64,000 nucleotides of DNA, taken from positions 22,491 to 86,490 of the forward strand of contig JALZUR010000015.1 in the NCBI GenBank assembly GCA_023301025.1, written 5' to 3'. Source of the stretch: Bdellovibrionales bacterium (GTDB taxonomy: Bacteria; Bdellovibrionota; Bdellovibrionia; Bdellovibrionales; UBA1609). The notes beneath the pieces were generated by a model. The model saw nothing but the letters and a program-made list of their open reading frames with translations, was not told the origin of the DNA and did not search any database. This document shows positions 9,211 to 17,883 of this stretch, piece by piece (position 1 is the first letter of the stretch; each line of letters opens with the position of its first letter). The position numbers and the translations under genes are program-made.

Positions 9211-11265
9211 ATGTCCTATTTATTTGCAATTATTTTAAGCTTTAGTTTTTTATCTATCAATGCTGGAGCTGTTTCTAAGAGCGATTTATCTGATCGCTCT
9301 TTTTATTTTGAAGGTTATTCTAATATTTTGGATACTAATGTTGTTAGTGCTTTAAGCTCTAGTGACATACCTGCAAGGCGTGAGTTTCCGGTAAACAAAG
9401 ATATTAAACCATGTGATGATTTTTATGCCTACACCTGCTCTAAAGTCATTGATACCTTTAAACTAAGAGAAGATCGAACTAGTCATACATTTTCATTTTC
9501 TGATTCAAGTGAGCGGCTCTTAGAGCAAAAAAAGAATTACCTTAAAAGCTTAGCAAGACAGCCTAAAAAGTCTAAAGGCGAAAAAGAACTTTCTGATGTT
9601 TTTTTGGCTTGTATAAATACAGATCAAAGGGCTCAAGATGAAAAAGAAAAAGTTAAAACTTTAAAAGAAGAGGTGATGGCTTTAAAAGATAAAGAGGTTT
9701 TTTTAAACTATATTTCTAGTAGATACTTAGAAAATGAATACTCTTTTATGTGGTTTGGTGATGTTGTTAATCAAGACAACCCAAATATTAACGATATAGT
9801 TTTTGGTTTCGATGTACGAAATCTTCCAGAAAGAAGTTACTATGAAAATAAAAAGACCATTAAAGCCTATAAAAAATTAGTGAGTTCATTTTTTAAAGAG
9901 ATTGGGTACAAAGATTCAAATGATAGAGCTGAAGCACTTGTTAATTTTGAAATAGGCTTTGATAAGATCTATCCTACACCACAAGAGTGGCGTGTTATTT
10001 GGACACAAAAAAACTATGCTTCAAGAAAAAAGCTTTTAAATGATTATAAGAATTTAAAGCTGCAGGCCTACTTTTCAAGTATATCAAAAAAAACTGCAGT
10101 TAGATTTAATACTCCCAAAATTTTTGAGTATGTTAACTCTTATTTTGAAAAAGAGAGTTTAGAAAATCTCAAAACTATCTTTTTATATAATGCTTTAAGC
10201 TCTTTAATGGATGAGGGTTATAAAGAGTTTTACAACAGTAAATTTGCATTTAATAAAAAATATTTAGGCGGAGCAAACAAAAGACCTGTACTTACAGAAA
10301 GATGCACTCAGTATGTGATGTCTTCTTTTAGTAAAGAGCTTGATTATGAACTCTTCGCAAAAGTCTTTAAAGATTTTTCAAAAACAAAGTTTGTTGCTCT
10401 TGCAGAAAAAGTTAGGTCTGCTTTATTGGCAGAAATAAAAGAGAATACGTGGCTTAGTAAAGAGTCTAAAAAAAGTGCCCTTAAAAAAATGAAAACTGCA
10501 AAACTTAATCTTGTTAAGCCAGAAAGTAAAAAAGAATGGGACTTTTTAGAGCAAGCCAACTACTCACCTCTACATTATCTTGGTAACAATGAACTCAGAG
10601 GCAAGCTAAGAATAAAAAAGACTTTAAAGCTTATAAAAAAAGGACCTAATAAAGAAGCTTGGCATTATGGTCCACTTACAGTGAATGCTTACTACTATCA
10701 AAGAAGAAATGCTTTTTATATGCTCGCAGGTATTTTACAGTACCCTTTTTATGATCAAACTTTGCCTGAGCACATAGGCTTAGGTGGAATTGGTATGGTT
10801 GTTGGTCATGAGCTTGGTCATGGCATTGATGACAAAGGCTCTAAGTATGACAGTAAGGGGCGATTAAAGCAGTGGATGACTGAAGCTGATTTAAAGAAGT
10901 TTGAAAAAAGAAGCGCAAGTCTTATTAAACAGTTTGATGATGCTGGTAACAATGGAACTTTAACTTTAGGTGAAAATATTGGAGACCTTGTTGGTTTAAC
11001 TGCCTCTTACAGAGCAGCTTTTGGAGATGGATCTAAGACACCTACAAAAAAGAAACAAGAGTTTTTCACTCAATACGGTAGATCATGGTGTGGGGTTATT
11101 CGTCCTGAAGCACGTAAGAAAAGGATCAAAACAGACTCTCACGCAAGTATGGAGCTTAGAGTAAATGAACAGGTAAAACACCAAAAGGGTTTTCATGAAG
11201 CCTTTGGATGTAAAGCTGGTGATAAGATGTTTCTAAGTGAAAAAGATAGAGTAAAAATCTGGTGA
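9211..11265 (+). CDS. pepO: Secreted M13-family zinc metallopeptidase (PepO/neprilysin type)
   Basis: Zinc endopeptidase that cleaves oligopeptides, probably periplasmic or secreted. A signal peptide (about residues 1-22) is followed by a cysteine-containing M13 N-terminal domain. Substrate-binding NAYY precedes the zinc site HELGH (about 533-537), and ENIGD (about 588-592) supplies the third ligand. The conserved late cysteine and terminal tryptophan (VKIW) are present, so the enzyme looks complete at 684 residues. I use ATG 9211, four bases after GGGGAGG; the in-frame TTG at 9190 would put the ribosome-binding site inside the gene. A strong terminator follows. Predatory bacteria secrete many proteases, which would fit, but that role is inferred. 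Confidence 0.93.
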   Translation: MSYLFAIILSFSFLSINAGAVSKSDLSDRSFYFEGYSNILDTNVVSALSSSDIPARREFPVNKDIKPCDDFYAYTCSKVIDTFKLREDRTSHTFSFSDSSERLLEQKKNYLKSLARQPKKSKGEKELSDVFLACINTDQRAQDEKEKVKTLKEEVMALKDKEVFLNYISSRYLENEYSFMWFGDVVNQDNPNINDIVFGFDVRNLPERSYYENKKTIKAYKKLVSSFFKEIGYKDSNDRAEALVNFEIGFDKIYPTPQEWRVIWTQKNYASRKKLLNDYKNLKLQAYFSSISKKTAVRFNTPKIFEYVNSYFEKESLENLKTIFLYNALSSLMDEGYKEFYNSKFAFNKKYLGGANKRPVLTERCTQYVMSSFSKELDYELFAKVFKDFSKTKFVALAEKVRSALLAEIKENTWLSKESKKSALKKMKTAKLNLVKPESKKEWDFLEQANYSPLHYLGNNELRGKLRIKKTLKLIKKGPNKEAWHYGPLTVNAYYYQRRNAFYMLAGILQYPFYDQTLPEHIGLGGIGMVVGHELGHGIDDKGSKYDSKGRLKQWMTEADLKKFEKRSASLIKQFDDAGNNGTLTLGENIGDLVGLTASYRAAFGDGSKTPTKKKQEFFTQYGRSWCGVIRPEARKKRIKTDSHASMELRVNEQVKHQKGFHEAFGCKAGDKMFLSEKDRVKIW

Positions 11266-11275
11266 TTTTAGTTTG

Positions 11276-11317
11276 AAGTTAAGATCTTTTGTAAACTAAG
11301 GATCTTAACTTTTTTTA
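11276..11317 (+). terminator. Rho-independent terminator after the M13 peptidase gene
   Basis: An 11-bp perfect inverted repeat (11276-11286 with 11301-11311, core GTTAAGATC/GATCTTAAC) is followed by a run of T to about 11316. It lies just past the peptidase stop codon and separates it from the structured RNA candidate downstream. Confidence 0.85.
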
Positions 11318-11349
11318 ATTGTAATAAGACGTCAAAAATTAAAAAAAAA

Positions 11350-11501
11350 GCAAGCTTGTGATGATGCGTAAACCTCAGTTAAATAGGTGGGTGCCATTAT
11401 AGATGCTTTAGGCTTTTCACTCTAAGGTGAACTTGCTCACCACATCCAGGGACAGCTCCCGAAAAAAAACTTATAGGGTTTACTTTCTCATACAAGCTTG
11501 C
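11350..11501 (+). ncRNA. Structured non-coding RNA candidate, possibly 6S RNA
   Basis: This sits in the only gene-free stretch over 300 bases (11266-11582) apart from the 58.4-58.8 kb region. Ends pair perfectly over 10 bp (11350-11359 with 11492-11501, GCAAGCTTGT/ACAAGCTTGC). After a symmetrical 8-base internal loop a second helix forms (11368-11375 with 11475-11483). Inside are a large bubble, a small hairpin on its 3' side (11449-11460, GGGACAGCTCCC), and a distal arm (GGTGGG with CTCACC; CTTTAG with CTAAGG). G-U pairs fit only the plus strand. A long rod with a central bubble and a 3'-side hairpin is the 6S RNA layout. There is no resemblance to SRP RNA, tmRNA or RNase P RNA. The 6S identity is inference; the foldback is seen directly. 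Confidence 0.5.
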
Positions 11502-11582
11502 AGCTATCTGAATATATCATTTTAGAAGGCTCTAATAAAGACCTATTCTTGCTTAAAGCCAAAAAAGGTCCTAGGTTGGGCT

Positions 11583-12971
11583 GTGCCTAATCAAATGGAT
11601 CTATTCTCATCTAAGCCTTCGAGTACTTCAAAACCACTCAGTGTTTCTGATTTAAATACGCAGATTAAATCTCAATTAGAGACCAAATTTGGAAGACTTT
11701 TAGTTAAGGCTGAGATTTCAAATTTTAAGGCTCATACTTCTGGACATTTCTACTTCACTTTAAAAGACTCTCAGTCTCAAATAAGTTCAGTGATGTTTAG
11801 AGGACAAACCTCTAAGCTAAACTTTAGACCAAAAGATGGTTTAGAGGTCTTAGTTAAGGGTAGGGTTAGTGTTTATTCACCAAGGGGCAACTACCAAATA
11901 CTCTGTGAAAGTATGGAGCCCATTGGCTCTGGTGGATTAAAAGAACAGTTTGAGCAGCTTAAAAGAAAATTAAATGCTGAAGGTCTTTTTGATCAGGCTT
12001 CTAAAAAAACATTACCTTACCTTCCTTTTAAAATTGCTTTAGTTACAAGCCCTACTGGGGCTGCTGTTAGAGACATGCTTAATGTTTTAAGTCGAAAACA
12101 CCCAGGTGCAGAACTTATAGTTGTTCCTGCAATGACTCAAGGGGTGGCAGCTGCAAAGTCATTGATTGAGTCTTTGGATTTAGCTTCTAAAATTAAAGAT
12201 CTTGATGTCATTCTTCTTGCAAGAGGTGGGGGCTCATTAGAAGATTTATTTTGTTTTAACGATGAGGCTTTAGCTAGAAAAATATTTTCTTTAAACGTTC
12301 CTGTAATCTCTGGCGTTGGTCATGAGATCGATTTCACAATAGCGGATTTTGTATCTGACTACAGAGCCCCAACACCATCAGTCGCTGCAGAAATTGTGTG
12401 TAAAAATATTGAAGAGATCAAAGAGAGATTTGAAGGTTCAAAAAGAAGACTTTACTTTAAACTAAAAAATGATTTTTCTTTTAGAAAACAAGCTTTAGGG
12501 CATTTTTCAAAGCGTCTTATTGATCCAAGAAAAAAGCTTGATGACAAACGTTTAAAAGTTGAAGATTTAAATCAGCGAGCTATAAGAGCTATTAAGAATA
12601 AAATAAATCAAAAAAGATCGCAATTGAGCAGTTATACAAATTCAGAGTCTGTAATTAAAAAAGAAATTTTAGTTCAAAAAAATAAAGTTGAGGCTCTAAA
12701 TTTAAGGCTTACAAAAACTTTTGATTATAACCAAAGAAATAAAGTTATGCGTTATGAAAACATGTGTTCAAAGCTTAGAGCACTAAGTCCATTTTCAATA
12801 TTAGATAGAGGTTACTCAGTGGTTTACTCTGAATATGAAAATAAAATTATAAGATCAAACAAAGAGTTAAAAGCTGGAGATGAACTTAAAATAAGGTTTT
12901 CAAAAGGTTTTGTAAAAACAAATGTTACTAAAAGTTATGAGCTAGAGGAGGCAGGTAGTGGCAAAAGATAA
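11583..12971 (+). CDS. xseA: Exodeoxyribonuclease VII large subunit
   Basis: Catalytic subunit of exonuclease VII, which degrades single-stranded DNA to oligonucleotides in both directions. The N-terminal OB-fold (about 20-115) is followed by the nuclease domain with the family hallmarks GGGSLEDL, SGVGHEIDFTIAD and RAPTPSVAAE (about 215-275), and then a long basic coiled-coil region to about 420. The length of 462 residues is typical. GTG 11583 has AGG about seven bases upstream; ATG at 11595 is the alternative start. The stop overlaps the start of xseB by 14 bases, the usual coupled pair. It opens a tight run with ispA and tlyA. Confidence 0.95.
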   Translation: MPNQMDLFSSKPSSTSKPLSVSDLNTQIKSQLETKFGRLLVKAEISNFKAHTSGHFYFTLKDSQSQISSVMFRGQTSKLNFRPKDGLEVLVKGRVSVYSPRGNYQILCESMEPIGSGGLKEQFEQLKRKLNAEGLFDQASKKTLPYLPFKIALVTSPTGAAVRDMLNVLSRKHPGAELIVVPAMTQGVAAAKSLIESLDLASKIKDLDVILLARGGGSLEDLFCFNDEALARKIFSLNVPVISGVGHEIDFTIADFVSDYRAPTPSVAAEIVCKNIEEIKERFEGSKRRLYFKLKNDFSFRKQALGHFSKRLIDPRKKLDDKRLKVEDLNQRAIRAIKNKINQKRSQLSSYTNSESVIKKEILVQKNKVEALNLRLTKTFDYNQRNKVMRYENMCSKLRALSPFSILDRGYSVVYSEYENKIIRSNKELKAGDELKIRFSKGFVKTNVTKSYELEEAGSGKR

Positions 12972-13194
12972 TGTAAGCAAAGCTGAGAGCTTTGAAACAA
13001 AAATGAAAAGACTTGAAGAGATTGTAAATAGTATGGAATCTTCTGATGTGGATTTAGAAGATTCTATAAAGTTTTTTGAAGAAGGTGTTGGTCTGTCAAA
13101 AGAGTGTCAAAGTTTATTAGATAAAGCTGAAGATAAAGTAAAGCTACTCACCAAAGATAGTTCAGGTGAAGTTAAAACTAAAGACTTTGAGTAA
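12958..13194 (+). CDS. xseB: Exodeoxyribonuclease VII small subunit
   Basis: Small subunit of exonuclease VII; several copies coat the coiled-coil stalk of XseA. The 78-residue all-helical protein carries the family pattern MKRLEEIVNSME followed by LEDSIKFFEEG. The GTG start lies inside the end of xseA and is preceded by GAGGAGGCAG, a good ribosome-binding site, so translation is probably coupled to xseA. Confidence 0.93.
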   Translation: MAKDNVSKAESFETKMKRLEEIVNSMESSDVDLEDSIKFFEEGVGLSKECQSLLDKAEDKVKLLTKDSSGEVKTKDFE

Positions 13195-13214
13195 GGTATA
13201 AAATAAAATTTACT

Positions 13215-14033
13215 ATGGATTTTAAACGACGCTCTAAAGAGTACTTTTCTAAGCAGGCTAGCTTTAAAATTTTGCCGGCACGCTTTTATGATTCACTTGA
13301 ATACAGTTTTTTTTCAGGTGGTAAAAGAGTGCGACCTAAGTGCATAGAACTTGTAGGTGGTTCATTAGAGATAGCTTCAAAAAAACTTTTCCCTATAGCA
13401 TTCGCAATTGAACTTGTGCATACCTACTCGCTTGTTCATGATGATCTGCCTTCAATGGATGATGACACCTACAGAAGAGAAAAGCTTACTCACCATAAAA
13501 AATATGGTGAAGCTTCGGCTGTTTTAGCTGGGGATGCTTTATTGACATTAGCATTTCAGGTTCTTGCAGAGAATTATTCGGGTAATATTTTAAAGGCATT
13601 GGTGCAAGAGCTGTCTCATTGCTCTGGAGTACATGGTATGGTTGGAGGCCAAGTTTTAGATTGCCTAACTAAAGATAGGTCTCTTGAAATATTTGAATCT
13701 ATACACTATTTAAAAACAGCAAAGCTTTTTGAATTTAGTTTTGTTTCTCCTGGTATTGTAAAAGGCTTATCTGATTTCGAACGATTTGAACTCAAATCAG
13801 TTGGAAAAAACTTAGGTCTATTGTTTCAACTTCAAGATGATTTATTTGATGAAGATAAAAAAGATGAACGAGTTGAAGAGAACATTTTATCGATAGTATC
13901 AAAATCTGAATTAAATAAAATGATTGATACAAAAAAGAATGAGATTGAGCAGTCTTTTGAAAAACTTAGATCATTAAAGAAAAAAGACAGATTGATTGAA
14001 TTTATAGATGTGGTTTTTAAAAGGACTCACTAA
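13215..14033 (+). CDS. ispA: Polyprenyl (farnesyl/geranyl) diphosphate synthase
   Basis: Chain-elongating trans-prenyltransferase that condenses isopentenyl diphosphate with allylic diphosphates, supplying precursors of undecaprenyl phosphate and quinones. The first aspartate-rich motif is DDLPSMDDD (about 75-83), preceded by ELVHTYSLVH; the second is DDLFDED (about 215). GGKRVRP near the N-terminus binds the substrate. At 272 residues it is slightly shorter than usual. It lies 20 bases after xseB and directly abuts tlyA (TAA then ATG), the common xseAB-ispA arrangement. Chain length cannot be fixed from sequence alone; C15 is the usual product. Confidence 0.92.
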   Translation: MDFKRRSKEYFSKQASFKILPARFYDSLEYSFFSGGKRVRPKCIELVGGSLEIASKKLFPIAFAIELVHTYSLVHDDLPSMDDDTYRREKLTHHKKYGEASAVLAGDALLTLAFQVLAENYSGNILKALVQELSHCSGVHGMVGGQVLDCLTKDRSLEIFESIHYLKTAKLFEFSFVSPGIVKGLSDFERFELKSVGKNLGLLFQLQDDLFDEDKKDERVEENILSIVSKSELNKMIDTKKNEIEQSFEKLRSLKKKDRLIEFIDVVFKRTH

Positions 14034-14765
14034 ATGAGGCTTGATGTTTATTTAGTTAAAAATAACTTTTACCCAACAAGGGCTATTGCTCAGGAGTCTA
14101 TAAAAAATGGATGTGTTCAATTAAAGATTAATAATGCTTTCAAAATAGTGAAAAAACCTGGAATTCTAGTTGATGATTTTTGTGAGCTTTCGGTTAAAGA
14201 AGAGACTTTTTGGGTGTCTAGAGCTGCTAAAAAAATAGAATCTGCATTTTCACTTTTAGATTTAGACGTAAAAGATAAGTATGTTCTTGATTTAGGTCAA
14301 TCTACTGGTGGGTTTACAGATTTTTTTTTAAATCAGGGAGCTTCAAAAGTTATAGGTGTTGATGTAGGCAAAGATCAACTTCATGAAAAACTTCGTGATG
14401 ACCCAAGGGTTGAGTGTTTTGAAGGACATGATGCAAGAGATTTGAGTTTTTTAGATTCGCAAAAATTTGATTTTTTTTCAGTAGATCTTTCTTTTATCTC
14501 TCTTTTGAAAGTAGCTCCTGAGATTAAAAGATTTTTTGGTGAAGCATCAGTAGATGGTGTTTTTTTAGTTAAACCACAATTTGAAGTTGGCAAAGTCAAC
14601 GTGGATAAAGGTGGAATTGTTAAGAAGTGGCAGGTTTTTATAGACTGTCAAAAAATGATTATAGAAGGTCTTGAAGGCATGGGATTTAGAGTGTTAAATT
14701 ACATACCTTCACAAATAAGGGGAAAAAATGGCAATCAAGAGTTTATTTGTCACGTTTGTACTTAG
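14034..14765 (+). CDS. tlyA: TlyA family rRNA 2'-O-methyltransferase
   Basis: S4-domain plus FtsJ-like methyltransferase that methylates ribosomal RNA ribose (in mycobacteria, 16S and 23S cytidines). Residues 1-60 form an S4 RNA-binding domain (MRLDVYLVKNNFYPTRAIAQ). The SAM site is DLGQSTGGFTDFFL (about 84-97) followed by GVDVGKDQL; the later KPQFE and GNQEF blocks are family hallmarks. It starts immediately after the ispA stop and its last 38 bases overlap the next lipoprotein gene. Annotation as haemolysin A is historical and should not be read as toxin function. Confidence 0.93.
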   Translation: MRLDVYLVKNNFYPTRAIAQESIKNGCVQLKINNAFKIVKKPGILVDDFCELSVKEETFWVSRAAKKIESAFSLLDLDVKDKYVLDLGQSTGGFTDFFLNQGASKVIGVDVGKDQLHEKLRDDPRVECFEGHDARDLSFLDSQKFDFFSVDLSFISLLKVAPEIKRFFGEASVDGVFLVKPQFEVGKVNVDKGGIVKKWQVFIDCQKMIIEGLEGMGFRVLNYIPSQIRGKNGNQEFICHVCT

Positions 14766-15675
14766 TGTATTTTTAACGTCATGTCTTCAAACACCAGGTA
14801 TTGTGTTTAGAAAAAACCCAAATCAAAGATCAAACACTCAAATGGGACAATCAGATGTTGATGGGCCAAAAGTCGTAAGAATAAATGAGGTTAGCACTCA
14901 CGATCAATCTAAACCTTTTCGTCCAAAACTAGGCTTAGTTTTAGGCCCAGGGCTTGCCTACTCTTTTGCTCATATTGGTGTTTTAAAAAAACTTATTGAA
15001 GCTAAGATTCCTGTGACAACAATTGTTGGCTTAGGTTGGTCAACCTTTTCTGCGATTGAATATGCAACCGAAGGTTCTGTTCATGGTCTTGAGTGGAGAG
15101 CGTCTAGATCTAAAGAGCTGCAAAGTTTATCAAATTTAAGTTTTTGGAAATCAAGTTTTGATGAAAAAAATATTCAAGATTTAAAAAAAGTGGCAAAAGC
15201 TATTTTAACAACAGATCAAACACAAGATCATAAAAGTACTTTCTCTTGCTCACTGTACTCAAATAAAGTCTCAAAAATTGTATTTTCTAAACACAAAGGT
15301 TTTGAAGTGTGTGCTGCTGTTCCTCCTTTGTTTAATCCTGGTAAGTCCTACTCTCCATATATTATGGGATCTCGTGAGTCTTTAGCAGCGGCAAAAGACT
15401 TAGGAGCTGAAAAAGTGATTTATATAGATGTTCTTACTTCTGATGATTTGTGGAGAGATCAAAAAAACTCTATAAGCGGTTCGAGCTACTGGTACTGGGC
15501 TCTTGCTAAAGCTCAGTTGAAAGAAGATTTTCAGTTTTTTGACTATGTGCAAAGGGTCGATATGAACAGATCCGAAGGACTTTTAGACTTTTCAAAGGTT
15601 CTTAGCTTTGTTGGTCAAGGCGAGGTAGCAGGTGAAAAACTTGTTAGATTTTTAAAAAAAGAGTATCAGTATTAA
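14728..15675 (+). CDS. Lipoprotein with catalytically degenerate patatin-like domain
   Basis: Probable outer-membrane lipoprotein: signal peptide with lipobox LTSC (Cys19). From residue 71 the sequence follows the patatin fold (LGLVLGPGLAYSFAHIGVL), but the nucleophile elbow GxSxG reads GLGWS (101-105), with glycine at the serine position. The second catalytic motif DG(A/G) reads MG (213-214) just before SLAAAKDLGAEKVIYIDVL. Both members of the Ser-Asp dyad are therefore missing, so phospholipase activity is not expected. The gene itself is intact (315 residues). ATG 14728 has AAGGGG upstream and overlaps tlyA by 38 bases. It may act as a binding or structural protein; that is inference. Confidence 0.75.
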   Translation: MAIKSLFVTFVLSVFLTSCLQTPGIVFRKNPNQRSNTQMGQSDVDGPKVVRINEVSTHDQSKPFRPKLGLVLGPGLAYSFAHIGVLKKLIEAKIPVTTIVGLGWSTFSAIEYATEGSVHGLEWRASRSKELQSLSNLSFWKSSFDEKNIQDLKKVAKAILTTDQTQDHKSTFSCSLYSNKVSKIVFSKHKGFEVCAAVPPLFNPGKSYSPYIMGSRESLAAAKDLGAEKVIYIDVLTSDDLWRDQKNSISGSSYWYWALAKAQLKEDFQFFDYVQRVDMNRSEGLLDFSKVLSFVGQGEVAGEKLVRFLKKEYQY

Positions 15676-15730
15676 AATATAACAATAACTAAAGCAGTAA
15701 GAAGTTATTACATAAAGATAAGGAGCTTTG

Positions 15731-17047
15731 ATGAGAAAGCCTTTAATAGACTCTAAGATTACAATGAACAGGCGAAAAAGCTTGGTTAAGTACGCTGAAA
15801 AAGATTCAGCATTTATACTTTTTTCTGGTTCAGAGTGCACAAGAAATAATGATGCAAATTTTCCATTTAGAGTTCATAGTGATTTTTATTATCTCACTGG
15901 TTATGAAGAGTCTGAGAGTGTTGTTTTAATTAGGCCAGGTAAGTCTCCAGAAAGTGTGGCTTTTGTTAGAAAAAAAGACCCTTTACATGAAACTTGGGAA
16001 GGCTTTTTATTCGGACCAGAAGGGGCTAAAGAACATTTTGGTTTTGATGAAGCCTACACCAATGATGTGCTTTTTGAAAAACTTTGTGAGTTTCTTGTTG
16101 ATATTGAATCTGTTTACTACAGAATTGGTCTCAATGAAAAAAGAGATGCTGAAGTTTTTAAGATATTAAACAAGGTGCTTTTTTCTCGTGGTAGAAAAGG
16201 TAGTCCCTTATCTAGAGTACTTGATCCAGAAGAAGTTTTAGGTCAAATGAGAAGGCGAAAAGATAAAACTGAAATTGAGCTTATGCGAAAGAGTGCTCAA
16301 ATTGCTGCCTCTGCACATATTGAAGCCATGAGATCTATTAAACCAGGTATGAACGAAAGAGAAATTCAAGGTATTTTTTATCAAAAATCTTTATCACAGA
16401 ATGCAAGAGATGTGTCTTACGACTCTATTTGTGCTGGTGGAGATAATGCAACGACTCTTCACTACAATTCAAATGATCAAGAGCTAAAAGATGGAGATCT
16501 ATTTTTAATAGATGCCGGTGCTGAGTACAATTATTATGCTTCTGACATAACTCGCACTTATCCTATTAATGGAAAGTTTAGTGAAGCGCAAAAAGAGGTG
16601 TATCAAGCTGTCTTAACTGTTCAAAAAAATATGATCAGTAAGGTAAAGCCAGGCGTGAGTTTTGAAGAGCTAAATGAAAAAGCTAACGAAGAACTCACCC
16701 AAGCCATGGTTGATATTGGACTTCTCAAGGGCAATGTAAGTGATTTAATAAAAGAAAAAAAATTTAAAAAGTACTACCCGCACAGTCTTGGTCATTATCT
16801 TGGATTAGATGTACATGACACTGGTCCTTATATTTTAAATAAAGAGTCTCGCCCTTTTGATGAGGGAGTTGTTCTAACTATTGAACCTGGAATTTACGTA
16901 CCTTTAAGTGATGATGAAGCCCCTAAAAAGTTTTTAGGAATTGGAATACGAATTGAAGACGATGTTTTAGTTACAAGTGAAGGGTGTGAAGTTTTAAGTA
17001 GTGATGCGCCAAAAGAAGTAAATGATATAGAATCGATAATGAATTAA
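15731..17047 (+). CDS. pepP: Xaa-Pro aminopeptidase (M24B)
   Basis: Cytosolic dinuclear metallopeptidase that removes N-terminal residues before proline. Residues 1-135 are the AMP_N domain, including FRVHSDFYYLTGYEE. The M24 catalytic domain follows, with metal ligands in DAGAEY and SDITRTY (two Asp), HSLGHYLGLDVHD (His), TIEPGIY (Glu) and GIRIEDD (Glu). All five ligands are present and the length of 438 residues is normal. AGGAG lies five bases before ATG 15731; the TTG at 15728 just before it is less likely. It stands alone after the patatin-like gene. Confidence 0.94.
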   Translation: MRKPLIDSKITMNRRKSLVKYAEKDSAFILFSGSECTRNNDANFPFRVHSDFYYLTGYEESESVVLIRPGKSPESVAFVRKKDPLHETWEGFLFGPEGAKEHFGFDEAYTNDVLFEKLCEFLVDIESVYYRIGLNEKRDAEVFKILNKVLFSRGRKGSPLSRVLDPEEVLGQMRRRKDKTEIELMRKSAQIAASAHIEAMRSIKPGMNEREIQGIFYQKSLSQNARDVSYDSICAGGDNATTLHYNSNDQELKDGDLFLIDAGAEYNYYASDITRTYPINGKFSEAQKEVYQAVLTVQKNMISKVKPGVSFEELNEKANEELTQAMVDIGLLKGNVSDLIKEKKFKKYYPHSLGHYLGLDVHDTGPYILNKESRPFDEGVVLTIEPGIYVPLSDDEAPKKFLGIGIRIEDDVLVTSEGCEVLSSDAPKEVNDIESIMN

Positions 17048-17056
17048 AATCTAGAT

Positions 17057-17821
17057 CTAAAGTTCAGGCGTATTTTGATTTATGTAATCAAAATAGTCCC
17101 AACTTTTTTCTTTAGCTAGTTTTAATGCTTTTATTTCTGAGTCATAAACTAATCCTGACGGGTCTGACCCATGCACTACAAGTTTTATATCAGAAGAGAT
17201 TTCAATAAGTGGAACATCTGATGAAGTGTTTCCACTTACAAAAAAGGGCATTTTGCCATCTGTAACTTCTAAAAGTGCATCTACTTTCCCTTCAGCCCAA
17301 GATATTGGATAGTGAATTTTATCTGTGATTACATCATCTTTATCAAGATAGGTTCTGATACCTATAATGTCTTCAGGTGGTATATCAAATTCAAGGGCAG
17401 CAGCTTCTATGGTCCAGCTAATTGAGGCGGTTACAATTATAACTCTAACCCCTGATGCTTTTAAAAATTTAATAATTTCTTTTTGAGCTTCTACATAAAC
17501 AGGTGGGTATTCATTTTGGAACTGCGAAACTCTTTTTCTAAGCTCTGTTAGTTTTTCAGTCGCGAGTATCTGTCCCAGCCAGGTTAAGCCTTTCTCAATG
17601 CCTTGATCTTCAATCTTTTTATAGTCGTCCCAAGTGTATGTTTTTTTCTGTGGAAAGTAATTGTGCTTAATTTGAAAGTCAAAAAAATCACGCCCAACAT
17701 CAGAAAACCAAAGCGTGCCATCAGCATCAAAAGCTGCAATTGGATTAGTTTTTGGGTTTTTTAGTGCTTTAGTGATTCGAGATTTTAAATTATTGATATA
17801 GTCTATTGGTGGATGATACAT
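17057..17821 (-). CDS. HAD-superfamily phosphatase (SerB-like)
   Basis: Haloacid-dehalogenase-fold hydrolase. Motif I is FDADGTLW (about residues 30-37) with the nucleophile and acid aspartates; motif II is VIIVTASISW (about 126-135); motif III/IV is GNTSSDVPLIE (about 200-210), where Asn replaces the more common Asp of GDS. The helical cap after motif I resembles phosphoserine phosphatase-type (IB) enzymes, but the substrate is unknown and could be another phosphomonoester. It is convergent with pepP, nine bases away, and divergent from glpD. No strong ribosome-binding site precedes the ATG. Confidence 0.82.
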   Translation of the reverse strand: MYHPPIDYINNLKSRITKALKNPKTNPIAAFDADGTLWFSDVGRDFFDFQIKHNYFPQKKTYTWDDYKKIEDQGIEKGLTWLGQILATEKLTELRKRVSQFQNEYPPVYVEAQKEIIKFLKASGVRVIIVTASISWTIEAAALEFDIPPEDIIGIRTYLDKDDVITDKIHYPISWAEGKVDALLEVTDGKMPFFVSGNTSSDVPLIEISSDIKLVVHGSDPSGLVYDSEIKALKLAKEKSWDYFDYINQNTPEL

Positions 17822-17883
17822 ATTAGTATTGATAGTATTTTTAAGAAAAATTGCAATAGCTATTTAGATTTAAGGAGTATGGT

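Noticed and set aside
11350..11501. Riboswitch controlling xseA
   Set aside because: No match to known riboswitch cores, the element ends about 80 bases before xseA, and it lacks an expression-platform hairpin.
17072..17094. ATTTTGATT/AATCAAAAT inverted repeat as a pepP terminator
   Set aside because: No T run follows on the plus strand and it lies in the coding part of the HAD gene.
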